Below are positions 26,334-35,602 of a stretch of DNA of 64,000 bases, piece by piece. Position numbers and translations under genes: made by a program. The notes under the pieces are model-generated. The model was not told the origin of the DNA. It saw only the letters and a program-made list of their open reading frames with translations, and did no database searches. Origin of the DNA: Oscillatoriales cyanobacterium (GTDB taxonomy: Bacteria > Cyanobacteriota > Cyanobacteriia > Cyanobacteriales > Microcoleaceae); contig RDYN01000045.1 in the NCBI GenBank assembly GCA_004293365.1, positions 1 to 64,000 of the forward strand, in the 5' to 3' direction. Numbering within the stretch: the stretch's first letter is position 1; the number at the start of each line of letters is the position of its first letter.

Positions 26334-26897
26334 ATGAAATCCGGTAAATTAATTGTTCTGACGGGGCCTAGCGGTGTGGGGAAAGGCACCCTAGTGCGAT
26401 CGCTCCTCAACCGCCATCGGGAATTATATCTTTCGGTATCGGTGACAACTCGCAAGCCCCGCGAGGGAGAAATTGAGGGAAAGCACTACTATTTTGTCAG
26501 CCGCAGCCGTTTTGAAGAAATGGTTGAGGCTGGCGAGTTGGCAGAATGGGCTGAGTTTGCTGGCAATTTTTACGGTACTCCATATTTTGCTCTCCAGCAG
26601 GGAATCGGCGAGGGAAAATGGGTAATCCTAGAAATTGAGCTCGAAGGGGCGAGACAAATTAGAAATAAGTTTCCTGAAGCTTTGCGACTGTTTATTTTAC
26701 CTCCTTCTTGGGAAGAATTGGAACGCAGGCTGCGGAGTCGGGGTCAAGATTCCGAAATTGCGATCGCCCGTCGATTGCTGCGGGCTAAAGAGGAAATTGA
26801 AGCTGCGGGCGAATTCGATTTTCAAGTTGTCAACGATGATTTAGAAGTTGCATTAAAAGGACTGGAATCTGTATTGTTTGTCAGCGACAGGAAATGA
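26334..26897 (+). CDS. gmk: Guanylate kinase
   Basis: 187 residues from ATG at 26334, which matches the usual length and puts the P-loop at the N-terminus; a TTG 24 bp upstream would add unconserved residues. P-loop GPSGVGKGT is at about 10-18; [20 protein letters not shown] is the GMP-binding region. It converts GMP and ATP to GDP and ADP in purine metabolism. Follows the RemA-like gene in the same direction. Confidence 0.95.
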   Translation: MKSGKLIVLTGPSGVGKGTLVRSLLNRHRELYLSVSVTTRKPREGEIEGKHYYFVSRSRFEEMVEAGELAEWAEFAGNFYGTPYFALQQGIGEGKWVILEIELEGARQIRNKFPEALRLFILPPSWEELERRLRSRGQDSEIAIARRLLRAKEEIEAAGEFDFQVVNDDLEVALKGLESVLFVSDRK

Positions 26898-26929
26898 TGC
26901 GATGATGATTTGAGCTTACCAATTACCAA

Positions 26930-27667
26930 CTACCGATTACCAATTACCCATTTTTCTGTACGGGCTAAAACTTCGGTACTTTTCTTGATAGCAACACAGG
27001 ATTTTAAATTCAATTCTAGAGTTTCAGACGCAGGCGAAATTTTCCTGAGCGGTTCTATTTCGCGAGCAGAACAGCCCAACATTTCCATATAAGCTAGCGT
27101 CCAGCCAATAGCTGCAATGTCGCTGACATTGCCTTCTCCGGCGCACAGGTGACAACTCAATTCGCCCTCGGGGTAGCACTCAGGACAAACCCAATTGTTC
27201 AGTTGTGAATTTATCAGAACTGTACGGGAGGCTGAGGCAATTGTCAATGCTTTAATGTGGTTTTGAACTACTTGTTTAAAACCTCGATTTGGGTTGCTGC
27301 GGTGGTCGGAATTATGGCGCGATCGCCCGTAAGCGTTGCCCTCGGAGAGTATCGCCATTTCTGGCTGTTGCGACGAAACCGGAGATCCTGTTGTGTTCTC
27401 TCTTTTGACTCCAGATTCGCCCAGGTTTGCAGTTAGCTGAATGCCGTAGTCTTTAGACTCTTCAGTCTGAGAGTCGTTGAGTGTGCTGTCAGAATCGGAC
27501 GCTGTGCCATCAGCAAAATCTTGCATCGAGAGGTGATGTTCGATCGCCAAAGACCAAGTTCTTTTATGCCGGAGATCGCCATATTTTCTGGCTTCGGCAT
27601 CAGTAATGCCGATCGCCGCTGCCTCTTGGCGCAGCACATTCATCGAAGTCATGACATCTGATATCAT
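26930..27667 (-). CDS. Hypothetical protein with a CxxC zinc-ribbon-like motif
   Basis: 245 residues, family unknown. The N-terminal third is helical, the middle (about 55-135) is polar and probably disordered, and the C-terminal part contains WVCPECYPEGELSCHLCAGE (near 160-180), with four cysteines that could bind zinc. The sequence GWTLAYMEMLGCSAREIEPL follows. It lies antiparallel to gmk and xseA, in its own transcription unit. Codon use and HIP1 sites resemble the neighbours, so no sign of transfer. Confidence 0.6.
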   Translation of the reverse strand: MISDVMTSMNVLRQEAAAIGITDAEARKYGDLRHKRTWSLAIEHHLSMQDFADGTASDSDSTLNDSQTEESKDYGIQLTANLGESGVKRENTTGSPVSSQQPEMAILSEGNAYGRSRHNSDHRSNPNRGFKQVVQNHIKALTIASASRTVLINSQLNNWVCPECYPEGELSCHLCAGEGNVSDIAAIGWTLAYMEMLGCSAREIEPLRKISPASETLELNLKSCVAIKKSTEVLARTEKWVIGNR

Positions 27668-27794
27668 TAGTTTGTTTGCTGTTAATTTACCTTCGCCAGT
27701 AGAGAAGCCCTCGCAGAGGATAGACCTACAAATAAATACCTTAGATATAGTAGCCTAAATCTCAAATCTCAAATCTCAAATCTACAATTGTTTA

Positions 27795-28955
27795 ATGAAT
27801 TCAATTTTCCCTGACACAACGTTATCGGTGGGCGGACTAACATCATACCTCAAAGAATTGCTCGAGGGCGATCGCCACCTGCGATCGATTTGGCTAACGG
27901 GCGAGGTGTCCAACGTTTCGCGGCATTCCAGCGGCTGTTATTTCACTCTACGCGATCCCGACACAAGCGCTGCGATTACCTGCGTGGTGTGGACTTATCA
28001 ACAGCAAAACTTGCGACGAATGCCCGTAAAAGGCGAGCAATTGCTGGTTTTCGGAAGCATTCAGGTTTACGAACCTCGCGGGGATTACAAGTTGATTGTT
28101 TCCAAATCGCTACCGGGTGGCGAAGGATTGGAGGCTTTGCGGTTGCAGCAATTGCGATCGCGCTTGGAAGCTGAGGGTTTCTTCGATCGCGCCAGAAAGC
28201 GCCCGATTCCCGCACACCCGCAAATTGTGGCCGTGGTGACATCGGATACCGGCGCTGCGTGGGGGGATATTCAGCGCACGTTAGCCCAGAGATATCCGGG
28301 TTTGCAGGTGTTGCTGTCGCCGACTTTGGTACAGGGAGAATTGGCTGCTGCTGCGATTGTTAGGGCGATCGCCCGTGTAGAATTGGACGGTAGGGCGGAT
28401 GTCATAATTTTAGGGCGGGGCGGCGGTTCTGCGGAGGATTTGGCTTGTTTTAACGATGAAAGAGTGGTAAGGGCGATCGCCAATTGCACAATCCCAATTA
28501 TTACGGGCATCGGCCACGAAAGAGACGAATCTCTCGCCGATTTAGTAGCAGATAAACGAGCCCATACTCCGACGGCGGCGGCTACTCAAGCCGTACCAAT
28601 TTTAGCAGATATTTACTGGGAACACAGGCAGAGAATGCTGAATTTAGCAAGTGTGGTGCGGGCAAGATTTCAGCAAGAAGAACAGCATTTGCAACAGCTA
28701 CAAAATCGCTTAAAAAAGTTGCCTGCGACATCGCGAACTTTGCGGCAAGCAACTGGTAAACTAGAAGTATTGCAAGAAAAGTTAGCGGCCCTAAATCCGG
28801 CGGCGGTTTTGGAAAGGGGTTATGCGGCGGTAATCCAAGGTGACGGTACGATTGTCCGCACAACTGACGGTTTGGAATTGGGTGAGGAGTTGACTGTGAG
28901 GTTGAGCCGGGGCGTGCTGAAGGTTAAAATTGTGGAAGTTTTGGATGCTGAATAA
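27795..28955 (+). CDS. xseA: Exodeoxyribonuclease VII large subunit
   Basis: 386 residues. The N-terminal OB-fold (VGGLTSYLKELLEGD, WLTGEVSNVSRHSSGCYFTL) precedes the catalytic region with VVTSDTGAAWGDI, DVIILGRGGGSAEDL and FNDERVVRAI, then GIGHERDESLAD. A shorter C-terminal coiled coil is present. Together with XseB it degrades single-stranded DNA to oligonucleotides. xseB starts 5 bp after this stop, confirming the pair. Confidence 0.95.
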   Translation: MNSIFPDTTLSVGGLTSYLKELLEGDRHLRSIWLTGEVSNVSRHSSGCYFTLRDPDTSAAITCVVWTYQQQNLRRMPVKGEQLLVFGSIQVYEPRGDYKLIVSKSLPGGEGLEALRLQQLRSRLEAEGFFDRARKRPIPAHPQIVAVVTSDTGAAWGDIQRTLAQRYPGLQVLLSPTLVQGELAAAAIVRAIARVELDGRADVIILGRGGGSAEDLACFNDERVVRAIANCTIPIITGIGHERDESLADLVADKRAHTPTAAATQAVPILADIYWEHRQRMLNLASVVRARFQQEEQHLQQLQNRLKKLPATSRTLRQATGKLEVLQEKLAALNPAAVLERGYAAVIQGDGTIVRTTDGLELGEELTVRLSRGVLKVKIVEVLDAE

Positions 28956-28960
28956 ATGTT

Positions 28961-29188
28961 ATGGTTAACTCGCAGTTGGGCCAGTCTGGCTGGAATTATG
29001 AGGAAACGGTCGATCGAATTGAAGCGATTATCGATCGGGTGGAATCGGGAGAATTGCCTCTAGAGGAGGTTTTCGAGCAGTTTGCGGTGGCTGTGGAATG
29101 TTTGCAGGAGTGCGAAGGTTTTCTGGCGCGGGGGAAGGATAAGATGGATTTGGCGATCGGGCTTTTGGCCGCGGAACCGGATTTTTAA
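28961..29188 (+). CDS. xseB: Exodeoxyribonuclease VII small subunit
   Basis: 75 residues, the typical length. NYEETVDRIEAIIDRVESGE, LPLEEVFEQF and the C-terminal helix fit XseB, which binds the XseA coiled coil. It begins 5 bp downstream of xseA. A spurious ATG at 28956 is out of frame. Confidence 0.93.
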   Translation: MVNSQLGQSGWNYEETVDRIEAIIDRVESGELPLEEVFEQFAVAVECLQECEGFLARGKDKMDLAIGLLAAEPDF

Positions 29189-29239
29189 GCGCAGGTTTAG
29201 GCGCTTAGCCTTTATAAATAAAAAGGTAATGGCTGGTTA

Positions 29240-30364
29240 TCAAACACGAATAGGGTTTTCAGAAATGCACCAGTTCATAATAACCTGTCCAATCTTTTCC
29301 CAATCACAAATCATGGATTTATCAACTATTCTCGCAATCTCATGAGGACTTTTTTGTTTAAGATATTCAACGGTATTACTGAGCGTACTTTCTCCAAATC
29401 CCAGTGATATTTTACATCGACATTCTCCACTACTACTGCATTGCCAGTTAAGTTGACACCAATTATCTATACAACTTGATATATTGGGAATCAGAGAAAT
29501 ATTTTCTTCCCAAAAAGGCTTAACATTAGGGTTACTCGATTGAATAATTTCCTTCATTCGAGTTCCTTTTTTTATATCTAGAAAATACCTAATATCGACT
29601 GCACTACTACTACTAAAATTTTCAAAAATTCTTAATGCTTTGAGTCTTTCCGGATTTTTTAAGCACAGTTCAGATAAAATTGAGTTAGGTATTAAGTTTT
29701 CAACTTCACGGCAATCAAGAATAAAATTTTCCGTATTTATACAAGTGGAATCGCTCAAAGCTTGCAGGCGAGATGCCGTGGAGCCAAGATTTCCATGAGG
29801 AGCAATTTTATCGCTATCTACAATACAAAGGCAAAATCTTTTTTTTACTTTTTGAATATTAATATACTCAGTAGAAATTGTATTACCGCCTCCTCCTCTA
29901 GGTTCGCATACTATTTTTACATTCATCTTTTTCCATATAAGATAAACTTTTGCTATAATTTCGTATAAAACAGCATCATCACTATTTTCACACAAGAGTA
30001 TGGTTTTCTGTACAGACTCTGAATCATTAAAAAAACGTGGGCCAACTTTAATAATTTGCTTACCTGAATCAGAAATCACTGCTGGTTCATAACAAGGATT
30101 AACAATTTCAATATATCTTGTTACCGCCGAAAGATAGGATTGAAATTGTGTAGATTGGTTGTATAACTTATGGTAAATATTTCTAGCAAATTGAGATAAA
30201 CGAGAGCATTGAGCAATTTTTTTAAAAGTTTCTCTCTTAGCCATTACTATATGCTTACCTTCCCGACGGGCAGATGCAAGATTTTCTAAAGCCAAAACAG
30301 TCTCATCGTCCCAAGTATTTTCATCTCCCTTATCTACTACAGAGCTATCAATCAAAATTAGCAT
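29240..30364 (-). CDS. TOPRIM-like putative nuclease with PIN-like N-terminus
   Basis: 374 residues. From about 118 the sequence shows a TOPRIM plan: E126 in ILLCENSDDAVLYE, a glycine-rich EPRGGGGNT (154-162), D183/D185 in CLCIVDSDKI, and E220/E222 in DCREVENLIP. This arrangement occurs in OLD-family and DUF4435 proteins of phage-defence pairs. The first ~110 residues begin MLILIDSSVVD, reminiscent of a PIN domain. A cysteine-rich stretch (CQLNWQCSSSGECRC) lies near 310-325. It follows the AAA ATPase gene with no gap: the ATPase stop and this ATG are directly adjacent. Base composition is AT-rich, and no HIP1 site is seen, unlike the surroundings. Confidence 0.65.
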   Translation of the reverse strand: MLILIDSSVVDKGDENTWDDETVLALENLASARREGKHIVMAKRETFKKIAQCSRLSQFARNIYHKLYNQSTQFQSYLSAVTRYIEIVNPCYEPAVISDSGKQIIKVGPRFFNDSESVQKTILLCENSDDAVLYEIIAKVYLIWKKMNVKIVCEPRGGGGNTISTEYINIQKVKKRFCLCIVDSDKIAPHGNLGSTASRLQALSDSTCINTENFILDCREVENLIPNSILSELCLKNPERLKALRIFENFSSSSAVDIRYFLDIKKGTRMKEIIQSSNPNVKPFWEENISLIPNISSCIDNWCQLNWQCSSSGECRCKISLGFGESTLSNTVEYLKQKSPHEIARIVDKSMICDWEKIGQVIMNWCISENPIRV

Positions 30365-31957
30365 TTATACAAGTTCCATCTCGAAAAAATCTAGCGGCCA
30401 GTTTAAAAGATACCCATCTGAATTGAATTGAGAGTTTCTTATTCTTACTTCTCCTGGTTTATCGCATGGCTCAAATAAAACAATGTTGATTTCATCAGGA
30501 GAAATTTTACCTTCGGAAACTAATTGTCCGAGGCGATTTACCAATACTTCACTATGGGTTTCAATCATTAAACGTAGCTGAATCTTCTTCTCCTTAGCTG
30601 CTTTGATTGACTTAACCAATGCATCTGTTAAAGTTCCTTGCAGACGGGGATGAAGATGTAACTCAGGTTGCTCAATAGCGTAGGTTATTGTTCCTCGGTT
30701 TACTCGACGAAATGAACTTAGTAACCATAATTGAGTAATAACAGGAAGAATTTGAGAAAAACCAAATCCAGTATCAGCAACATTCAGGTATTTATCAGAA
30801 TTTTTAGAACGAATTTTTACTGAAATGTGACCAAGGCTAGATTTAATTGATGGCTTAAATCCAAAATTATCTAAAGTCCAGGTAGAAAAGTTTTTCATTT
30901 CTGAATCAGTTAGATTGCGTAAAAACATTGCAAGATTATTACCTTGGTAATCCACTTCATCAACAGCTAAATCTTGAGTTCGGTAATAACGCTCTGCTGT
31001 AGCTCGTACTGGCCCAATATAGCTAATATTCTTTGAGAAGTTCGCTAGTGTATCATCACATTTTTCAAGAATAAAAGGTATCGCATTTGCGATAATCAGA
31101 TCCCTTAAATCTTTAAAATCTTTTGTCTCAACTGTCCAATTCTTAGTTTTATTCTTCCAAGATTTGCCAGCAATATTATTTTCTTGAATATCTTTTAACA
31201 TATTTTCTGAGTTGCCGAGACCAAAAGAGAGTGCCATTTGAATAATAGTCTCTAACTTAGTTGCATGATGAGCCGTCTCTTTGGTTTTGTCTATCAAAGC
31301 TTGAAATAAAGCTCTGAAGCGAGAACGATATCTCACAAAACCAGGAGATAGTGAGGATGATTTTTCAAATTCATATTCTTTTTTTTGCTCACTTTCAGTA
31401 ATAGTTGGCAGAATCAGACTCCTGTCAAATTTTCTAGTAACATATTTATTACCCAAATTTAAAACGTTAAATGAATTTACGAAAAAGTCCGTTAGAGAAT
31501 CATCCTCACCAAAAGATAATTGGATTTTTGAATCTTCAAGCTGCAAAAAGATTCTACTTGTTCTTGTTGTTTCTTTCTTTTTATTTTCTGAGACTTGGAG
31601 AGTTAACGTTATATCACAAGTGTTGAAAATCTTTGCTTCTCCCGAAAAAAGAAAGTAAGAAAAATCTCTAGCAGAGGGAAACTGTCTTGATTCGAGCTTG
31701 AAGTTAAAAGAAAATTCAATATTATCTTCTGCTCCTGTTTGATGAGCATCCTCAAAATTACCGAAGTCAACTAGGCGACCTGACCAAAGTATTGGCCCAG
31801 TTGTTCTAGATTCTAGGCTTTGTTTCAATAGAGGAAGAATACGCAGAAAACTACTCTTACCTGAACTGTTTTGCCCAAGAAGAACAGTTATAGGCTTTAA
31901 CTCAATATAGCCAGTGTCAGCCAGACAGCGTAATCTTTCCACTCTAATAGAATCCAT
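30365..31957 (-). CDS. AAA ATPase with DUF3696 tail (defence-type)
   Basis: 530 residues. Walker A GQNSSGKSS at 28-36 follows RVERLRCLADTGYIELKPIT, the usual beginning of ABC/SMC-like AAA_15/AAA_21 ATPases. The distal half has AIEQPELHLHP (Walker B, E429-E432 region) and IETHSEVLVNRL (switch histidine, near 466). The end, FNSDGYLLNWPLDFFE, is the DUF3696 signature. Such ATPases pair with TOPRIM or HNH effectors in anti-phage systems. The TOPRIM-like gene follows immediately on the same strand. The 2.7-kb pair lacks HIP1 sites and is AT-rich, suggesting recent acquisition. Confidence 0.85.
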   Translation of the reverse strand: MDSIRVERLRCLADTGYIELKPITVLLGQNSSGKSSFLRILPLLKQSLESRTTGPILWSGRLVDFGNFEDAHQTGAEDNIEFSFNFKLESRQFPSARDFSYFLFSGEAKIFNTCDITLTLQVSENKKKETTRTSRIFLQLEDSKIQLSFGEDDSLTDFFVNSFNVLNLGNKYVTRKFDRSLILPTITESEQKKEYEFEKSSSLSPGFVRYRSRFRALFQALIDKTKETAHHATKLETIIQMALSFGLGNSENMLKDIQENNIAGKSWKNKTKNWTVETKDFKDLRDLIIANAIPFILEKCDDTLANFSKNISYIGPVRATAERYYRTQDLAVDEVDYQGNNLAMFLRNLTDSEMKNFSTWTLDNFGFKPSIKSSLGHISVKIRSKNSDKYLNVADTGFGFSQILPVITQLWLLSSFRRVNRGTITYAIEQPELHLHPRLQGTLTDALVKSIKAAKEKKIQLRLMIETHSEVLVNRLGQLVSEGKISPDEINIVLFEPCDKPGEVRIRNSQFNSDGYLLNWPLDFFEMELV

Positions 31958-32040
31958 TCATACCTCTTAATAAGGAATAGCTTTAATATTTTATCTGCCC
32001 AGACGCCTCTAAATCTTAGATTTAATTTTGATTAAAATCT

Positions 32041-32070
32041 TTTGGGGTGGGCCAGAAAGCCCACCCCACA
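32041..32070. repeat. Short inverted repeat (ggggtgggcc...gcccacccc)
   Basis: ttggggtgggccagaaagcc + caccccaca forms a 10-bp hairpin in the gap between the ATPase start and the CsbD stop. Similar sequence occurs at 32548. It may also end the csbD transcript. Confidence 0.55.
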
Positions 32071-32094
32071 AATACAATTTAGATGCCCGACAGC

Positions 32095-32304
32095 TTACAA
32101 TTTGTCGATCGCCCTTTTGGCCTTATCAGTCAGATTTTTCACCGCATCTTTCACATCTTCTGCTGCGTGGCGGGCAGCAGCTTCCGCTTGTTTCGCTTTG
32201 CCTTCTGCCTGGTCTTTTTTATTGCCCGTGATGTTACCGAAAATTTCCTGAGCTTTGCCTTCTACGTTTTTGCCGATCGCCTTTGCTCTGTCTTCTGTAC
32301 TCAT
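32095..32304 (-). CDS. CsbD family stress protein
   Basis: 69 residues from ATG at 32304, chosen because GGAG lies 8 bp upstream and the length fits the family. MSTEDRAKAIGKNVEGKAQE, IFGNITGNKKDQAEGKAKQ and a helical Ala/Lys-rich tail are typical. CsbD-like proteins are abundant under stress in bacteria; their molecular role is not known. Highly charged and soluble. Confidence 0.88.
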   Translation of the reverse strand: MSTEDRAKAIGKNVEGKAQEIFGNITGNKKDQAEGKAKQAEAAARHAAEDVKDAVKNLTDKAKRAIDKL

Positions 32305-32460
32305 AATCAGCTCCATTGAGTAGTTGAACGCTACTACCACCCTAACATTAGCTCAACAGAAGTTGCTCGCTAACTTCACATTAATTTATGTTGATTTTGA
32401 TTTTTATTCGTTTTCAGTAGACTTCTTGCCCAATATTTTATTGATATAGAAACCGCAGTA

Positions 32461-32526
32461 GTAGGGTGCGTCAGAATGACTTGATTATTTCGATTTACTC
32501 TGATATAAACTGAGGCACGCACCCTA
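32461..32526. repeat. MITE-like inverted repeat (gtagggtgcgtca)
   Basis: Ends gtagggtgcgtcag and ggcacgcaccctac face each other, as in the element at 15171-15236. The centres differ, so only the arms are conserved. Confidence 0.75.
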
Positions 32527-32583
32527 CAGTTATACTAAAATTATTGTGGGGTGGGCTTTGAGCATCGCCCAAAAAGTTACAAA

Positions 32584-33423
32584 CTATTTCAAACTCGCCG
32601 CCGCAACTTTAATCGGTTCCAGCAATTCTAACGGTATATGCAGCATATTCAATTGAGTAGTTTCAACACCTTTTCTTTCATTTCTTTCTATTTCTGGCCC
32701 GTGATAATCGCTGCCACCTGTCATCAGCAAACCGTAATCAAAACACATTTTTTTGAGCTTTTCTATTTGGCTGGAACTGTGGCTGGGATGGTATACTTCA
32801 ACTCCCATTAAACCAGCATCTACTAATTCTTTCAAGACTTCCTCAACAGCGCCGCCGCGAAATAAATAAGGGTGAGCCCACACCGGTACTGCGCCGCAAC
32901 TCTTGAGTAAATCGATGCCTTCTGCGATCGAGAATTTCTCGTAATGCACGTAGGCGGGGCCGTCGTCTCCCAGCCAGCGATCGAAGGCTTCCCGCGATGA
33001 TTTGGCGTGGCCAGCTTTTACCAGCGCGCTAGCAATGTGAGGCCTTCCCGGTGCCATTCCTGGGGATGATGTTTTTGGTAGTTCGATCGCGTATCCCAGT
33101 GCTGCTAATTTTTCTACCATTTCTTGCGATCGCCTCAACCGTCCTTCCAGGCGAGCATTCAAAGGAATTTGCAATTTATTCGCATCAGGATAAAAACCTA
33201 AAATGTGCAAAGATCTGCCGTTGTGGACGGTACTGAGTTCAAGCCCGGGGACTATTTCTATACCGTGCAAAGCAGCGGCGGCAAAGGCTTCATCCCAACC
33301 CGACACCGTGTCGTGATCCGTGACAGCCAAGGCGCGAACCCCGGAAGACGCGGCGGCGGCTACGAGTTCGGCTGGGGTGAGAGTTCCATCGGAATAAGTC
33401 GTGTGACAGTGAAGTTCTAGCAT
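32584..33423 (-). CDS. PHP-domain phosphoesterase (YciV/RNase AM-like)
   Basis: 279 residues, the right length for 3',5'-nucleoside bisphosphate phosphatases. The metal-binding pattern is complete: LHCHTTYSDGT at 4-14, VTDHDTVSGW near 35, GLELST near 60, and late TGGSDYHGPE near 245. It likely removes phosphates from nucleotides or processes RNA 5' ends. It stands alone on the minus strand. Confidence 0.9.
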   Translation of the reverse strand: MLELHCHTTYSDGTLTPAELVAAAASSGVRALAVTDHDTVSGWDEAFAAAALHGIEIVPGLELSTVHNGRSLHILGFYPDANKLQIPLNARLEGRLRRSQEMVEKLAALGYAIELPKTSSPGMAPGRPHIASALVKAGHAKSSREAFDRWLGDDGPAYVHYEKFSIAEGIDLLKSCGAVPVWAHPYLFRGGAVEEVLKELVDAGLMGVEVYHPSHSSSQIEKLKKMCFDYGLLMTGGSDYHGPEIERNERKGVETTQLNMLHIPLELLEPIKVAAASLK

Positions 33424-33926
33424 TTTGATCTGATTAACTACTTATCTACTACTTCGCGAACTCTATCAATCGCACCTTCTCGCAATTTGGGAAGCATCAG
33501 CGATATTTCACTACTTGGGATATTCAGGATTGGTACGACTCAAACTTTTTTGTTTAACTGTACTGTCTATCTGCCACATCTGTTCCTATAAATTTTACCA
33601 CAAAAACTGTACTGAAACTCTCCAACGTACCAAGTATATCATTGGCAGTCGCGCTGTCTGCGCTTCTGCTCGCCCGATCGCCTTTGCCAGAAATAATATT
33701 CGGGCGATCGGGCTTTCTGCTGTGCCACTTATCAAATTGGCTAAAATCAGCCTCTGCCGCGACTGCACTCAAAGCGCTCTCAAGTTATACAGCAAAAGCA
33801 CTTGAGCGCTTTCGGTGTCAAGATTTTTTGAGGTATAAACTGTGGAGGTTGAGATAGCGGCATTGTGCGATCGCTACCGTTGAGGAATTTTTTATAAATT
33901 AATAACATGACATTCAGGTACAGCGT
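33424..33926. other. Gene-free stretch before the 112-residue gene
   Basis: About 500 bases with only short open frames on both strands, none with a motif or good ribosome-binding site. It contains two gcgatcg-rich hairpin-like sites (atcgcctttgccagaaataa/tattcgggcgat) and no recognisable gene or RNA. Confidence 0.5.
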
Positions 33927-34265
33927 ATGAAATCCACACTTTGCTTTCCAGAAACTTCCGTTCAGTCCAACGTAGTTCCTTTTGATAAAAATGCTATTGA
34001 CTCTTGTATTGTTGCAGCATGGATTGACTTAGTTGGAGCACAGTTTGATAGCATGGAAGGAGATGATTGGCTCGGTTTATGTGGCGACATTGATGATGGT
34101 GAAATTTACCGAGAATGGTTTTTGTGGCAAGATAGCGAAGTAACTCAAGAGTGGGAAGCTTTCGACATCATTACTAATTATCGAATCGTAGCATACACCC
34201 GAGAATTGCTGATTGCTACAATCGACAAAGTAGAAGATGCCAGAAAATTTAGCTGTTTGGAATAA
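33927..34265 (+). CDS. Hypothetical acidic protein
   Basis: 112 residues, rich in Asp, Glu and Trp (SMEGDDWLGLCGDIDDGEIY, REWFLWQDSEVTQEWEAF). No family recognised. The composition is protein-like and the start is plausible, but no strong ribosome-binding site is visible. It is flanked by repeats and is probably cytoplasmic. Confidence 0.5.
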   Translation: MKSTLCFPETSVQSNVVPFDKNAIDSCIVAAWIDLVGAQFDSMEGDDWLGLCGDIDDGEIYREWFLWQDSEVTQEWEAFDIITNYRIVAYTRELLIATIDKVEDARKFSCLE

Positions 34266-34389
34266 TTTTAAATCTTGATGTTCAACTTTAATCATAATTC
34301 TGTCAACCAACTCGGTTTATCCCAAAAAATATTTTGGATCGAACACGATACATCGATCGCGAAACCGGGTTGCTCAGACCAAAATTATA

Positions 34390-34421
34390 GGTTGGGTTTC
34401 ATTCCACCGGCCCAACCTACT
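34390..34421. repeat. Dispersed inverted repeat (taggttgggtttc)
   Basis: taggttgggtttcattccac followed by cggcccaacctac forms a hairpin with arms of about 8 bp. This is a common intergenic repeat type in Oscillatoriales. Confidence 0.5.
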
Positions 34422-34424
34422 AAT

Positions 34425-34889
34425 TTAAGTCGTTACTGCTTTTTCTTTTTCTCGTTCTAATTTGCGCTGCTTCAACGCTGCAAGATTTTGTTTGATCCTG
34501 TCGATCGCACTTCCATTTCCCTGCTCTTGGTACAATTCGCTAGCGCGGATCAAATCTGCAACAGCCTCGCCATCCGATCGCAAATTCGCAAAAACCAAGC
34601 CGCGATTGTGGTAAGCTTCTGCCGTTGCAACCCGTTCTATGGCGCTAGTAAATTCCTCTTGAGCTTTGCGGTAATTTCCCGACTGATAAGCCTCAATTCC
34701 AGCTTGGAAATCAACCGCAGCTTTGCTTCCTGCGTCAGTAGCCGGAAATTCTGGCGAGTTTAAAATAGGTTCTTTAAACAGTACAGAAATGCTGCCCTTA
34801 CCGGAGTAAGCCCAAGTCATTGTTCCGATGCCAATCCCCAGGGCAGCCACAACAATGACAGACAGAGCAATAAAATTGGTGAGTTCCAT
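34425..34889 (-). CDS. Membrane-anchored TPR protein
   Basis: 154 residues. An N-terminal transmembrane helix (IALSVIVVAALGIGIGTMTW) is followed by about 40 linker residues and two or three tetratricopeptide-like helical pairs (AGIEAYQSGNYRKAQEEFTS, EAYHNRGLVFANLRSDGEAV). TPR proteins mediate protein contacts at the membrane; its partner is unknown. It diverges from the histidine phosphatase gene with a short shared upstream region. Confidence 0.8.
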   Translation of the reverse strand: MELTNFIALSVIVVAALGIGIGTMTWAYSGKGSISVLFKEPILNSPEFPATDAGSKAAVDFQAGIEAYQSGNYRKAQEEFTSAIERVATAEAYHNRGLVFANLRSDGEAVADLIRASELYQEQGNGSAIDRIKQNLAALKQRKLEREKEKAVTT

Positions 34890-34944
34890 AGAGAAATATT
34901 TGTTGTATTACAATATGATAAGATAATTTCTAGGTTCTGGAACA

Positions 34945-35565
34945 ATGGCTGTGCGGATTCACCTCAACGGTCAATGGTTTTTGGGCTCGCTAGCTTTAGT
35001 ATTGTCGATCGGCATAATGACTGCAACTACAACTTCTGACGCAGCAACCAACGCCCAGACTCAAGCGGGATGGCAACTGTTGCAGCGGGGCGAGACAGGG
35101 TTGGTGGTGGCAATGCGACACGCGATCGCCCCTGGAACCGGAGATCCTGCTAACTTTAAATTGGGCGACTGTTCCACCCAGCGCAACTTATCAGCCCAGG
35201 GAAGAACCCAAGCCCAGCAAATTGGAGCCGAATTTCGCAACCGCAACATCAAAATTGCCAGAGTTTTATCGAGTCAGTGGTGTCGGTGTTTGGAAACAGC
35301 AAAACTAATAAATTTAGGTAAAGTCGAGCCATTAAGAACACTCAACTCGTTCTTTAGCGACAGCAGCAAAGAAGCCCGACAAACAGCAACAATCCGCAAA
35401 TTAATTGTTGACAACCGCAACACGAAAGGCGCGGTTATTATGGTAACTCATCAAGTAAATATTACAGCGCTTACAAATATTGTTCCCCAAAGCGGCGAAG
35501 CAGTGATTCTCAAAAGCGATCCACAAGGTAAAATCCAAATAGTCGGACGAATTGGCAGATTTTAA
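34945..35565 (+). CDS. Exported histidine phosphatase family protein
   Basis: 206 residues. The first ~30 form a signal peptide (SLALVLSIGIMTATTTSDAA). The catalytic motif is MRHAIAPG near 57-64, with A in place of the usual G of RHG. The second conserved region, TRVLSSQWCRC-like ARVLSSQWCRCLETA, and VMVTHQVNI-type IMVTHQVNI with the second histidine are present. Likely a periplasmic phosphatase of the phosphoglycerate-mutase-like superfamily; substrate unknown. Confidence 0.85.
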   Translation: MAVRIHLNGQWFLGSLALVLSIGIMTATTTSDAATNAQTQAGWQLLQRGETGLVVAMRHAIAPGTGDPANFKLGDCSTQRNLSAQGRTQAQQIGAEFRNRNIKIARVLSSQWCRCLETAKLINLGKVEPLRTLNSFFSDSSKEARQTATIRKLIVDNRNTKGAVIMVTHQVNITALTNIVPQSGEAVILKSDPQGKIQIVGRIGRF

Positions 35566-35602
35566 TAATGTAGAAACTTACAGCATATTCTGGTTCAAGT
35601 TT

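Noticed and set aside
33515-33805. 96-codon frame between the PHP and 112-residue genes
   Set aside because: Low-quality composition with overlapping frames on both strands and no conserved-looking motif.
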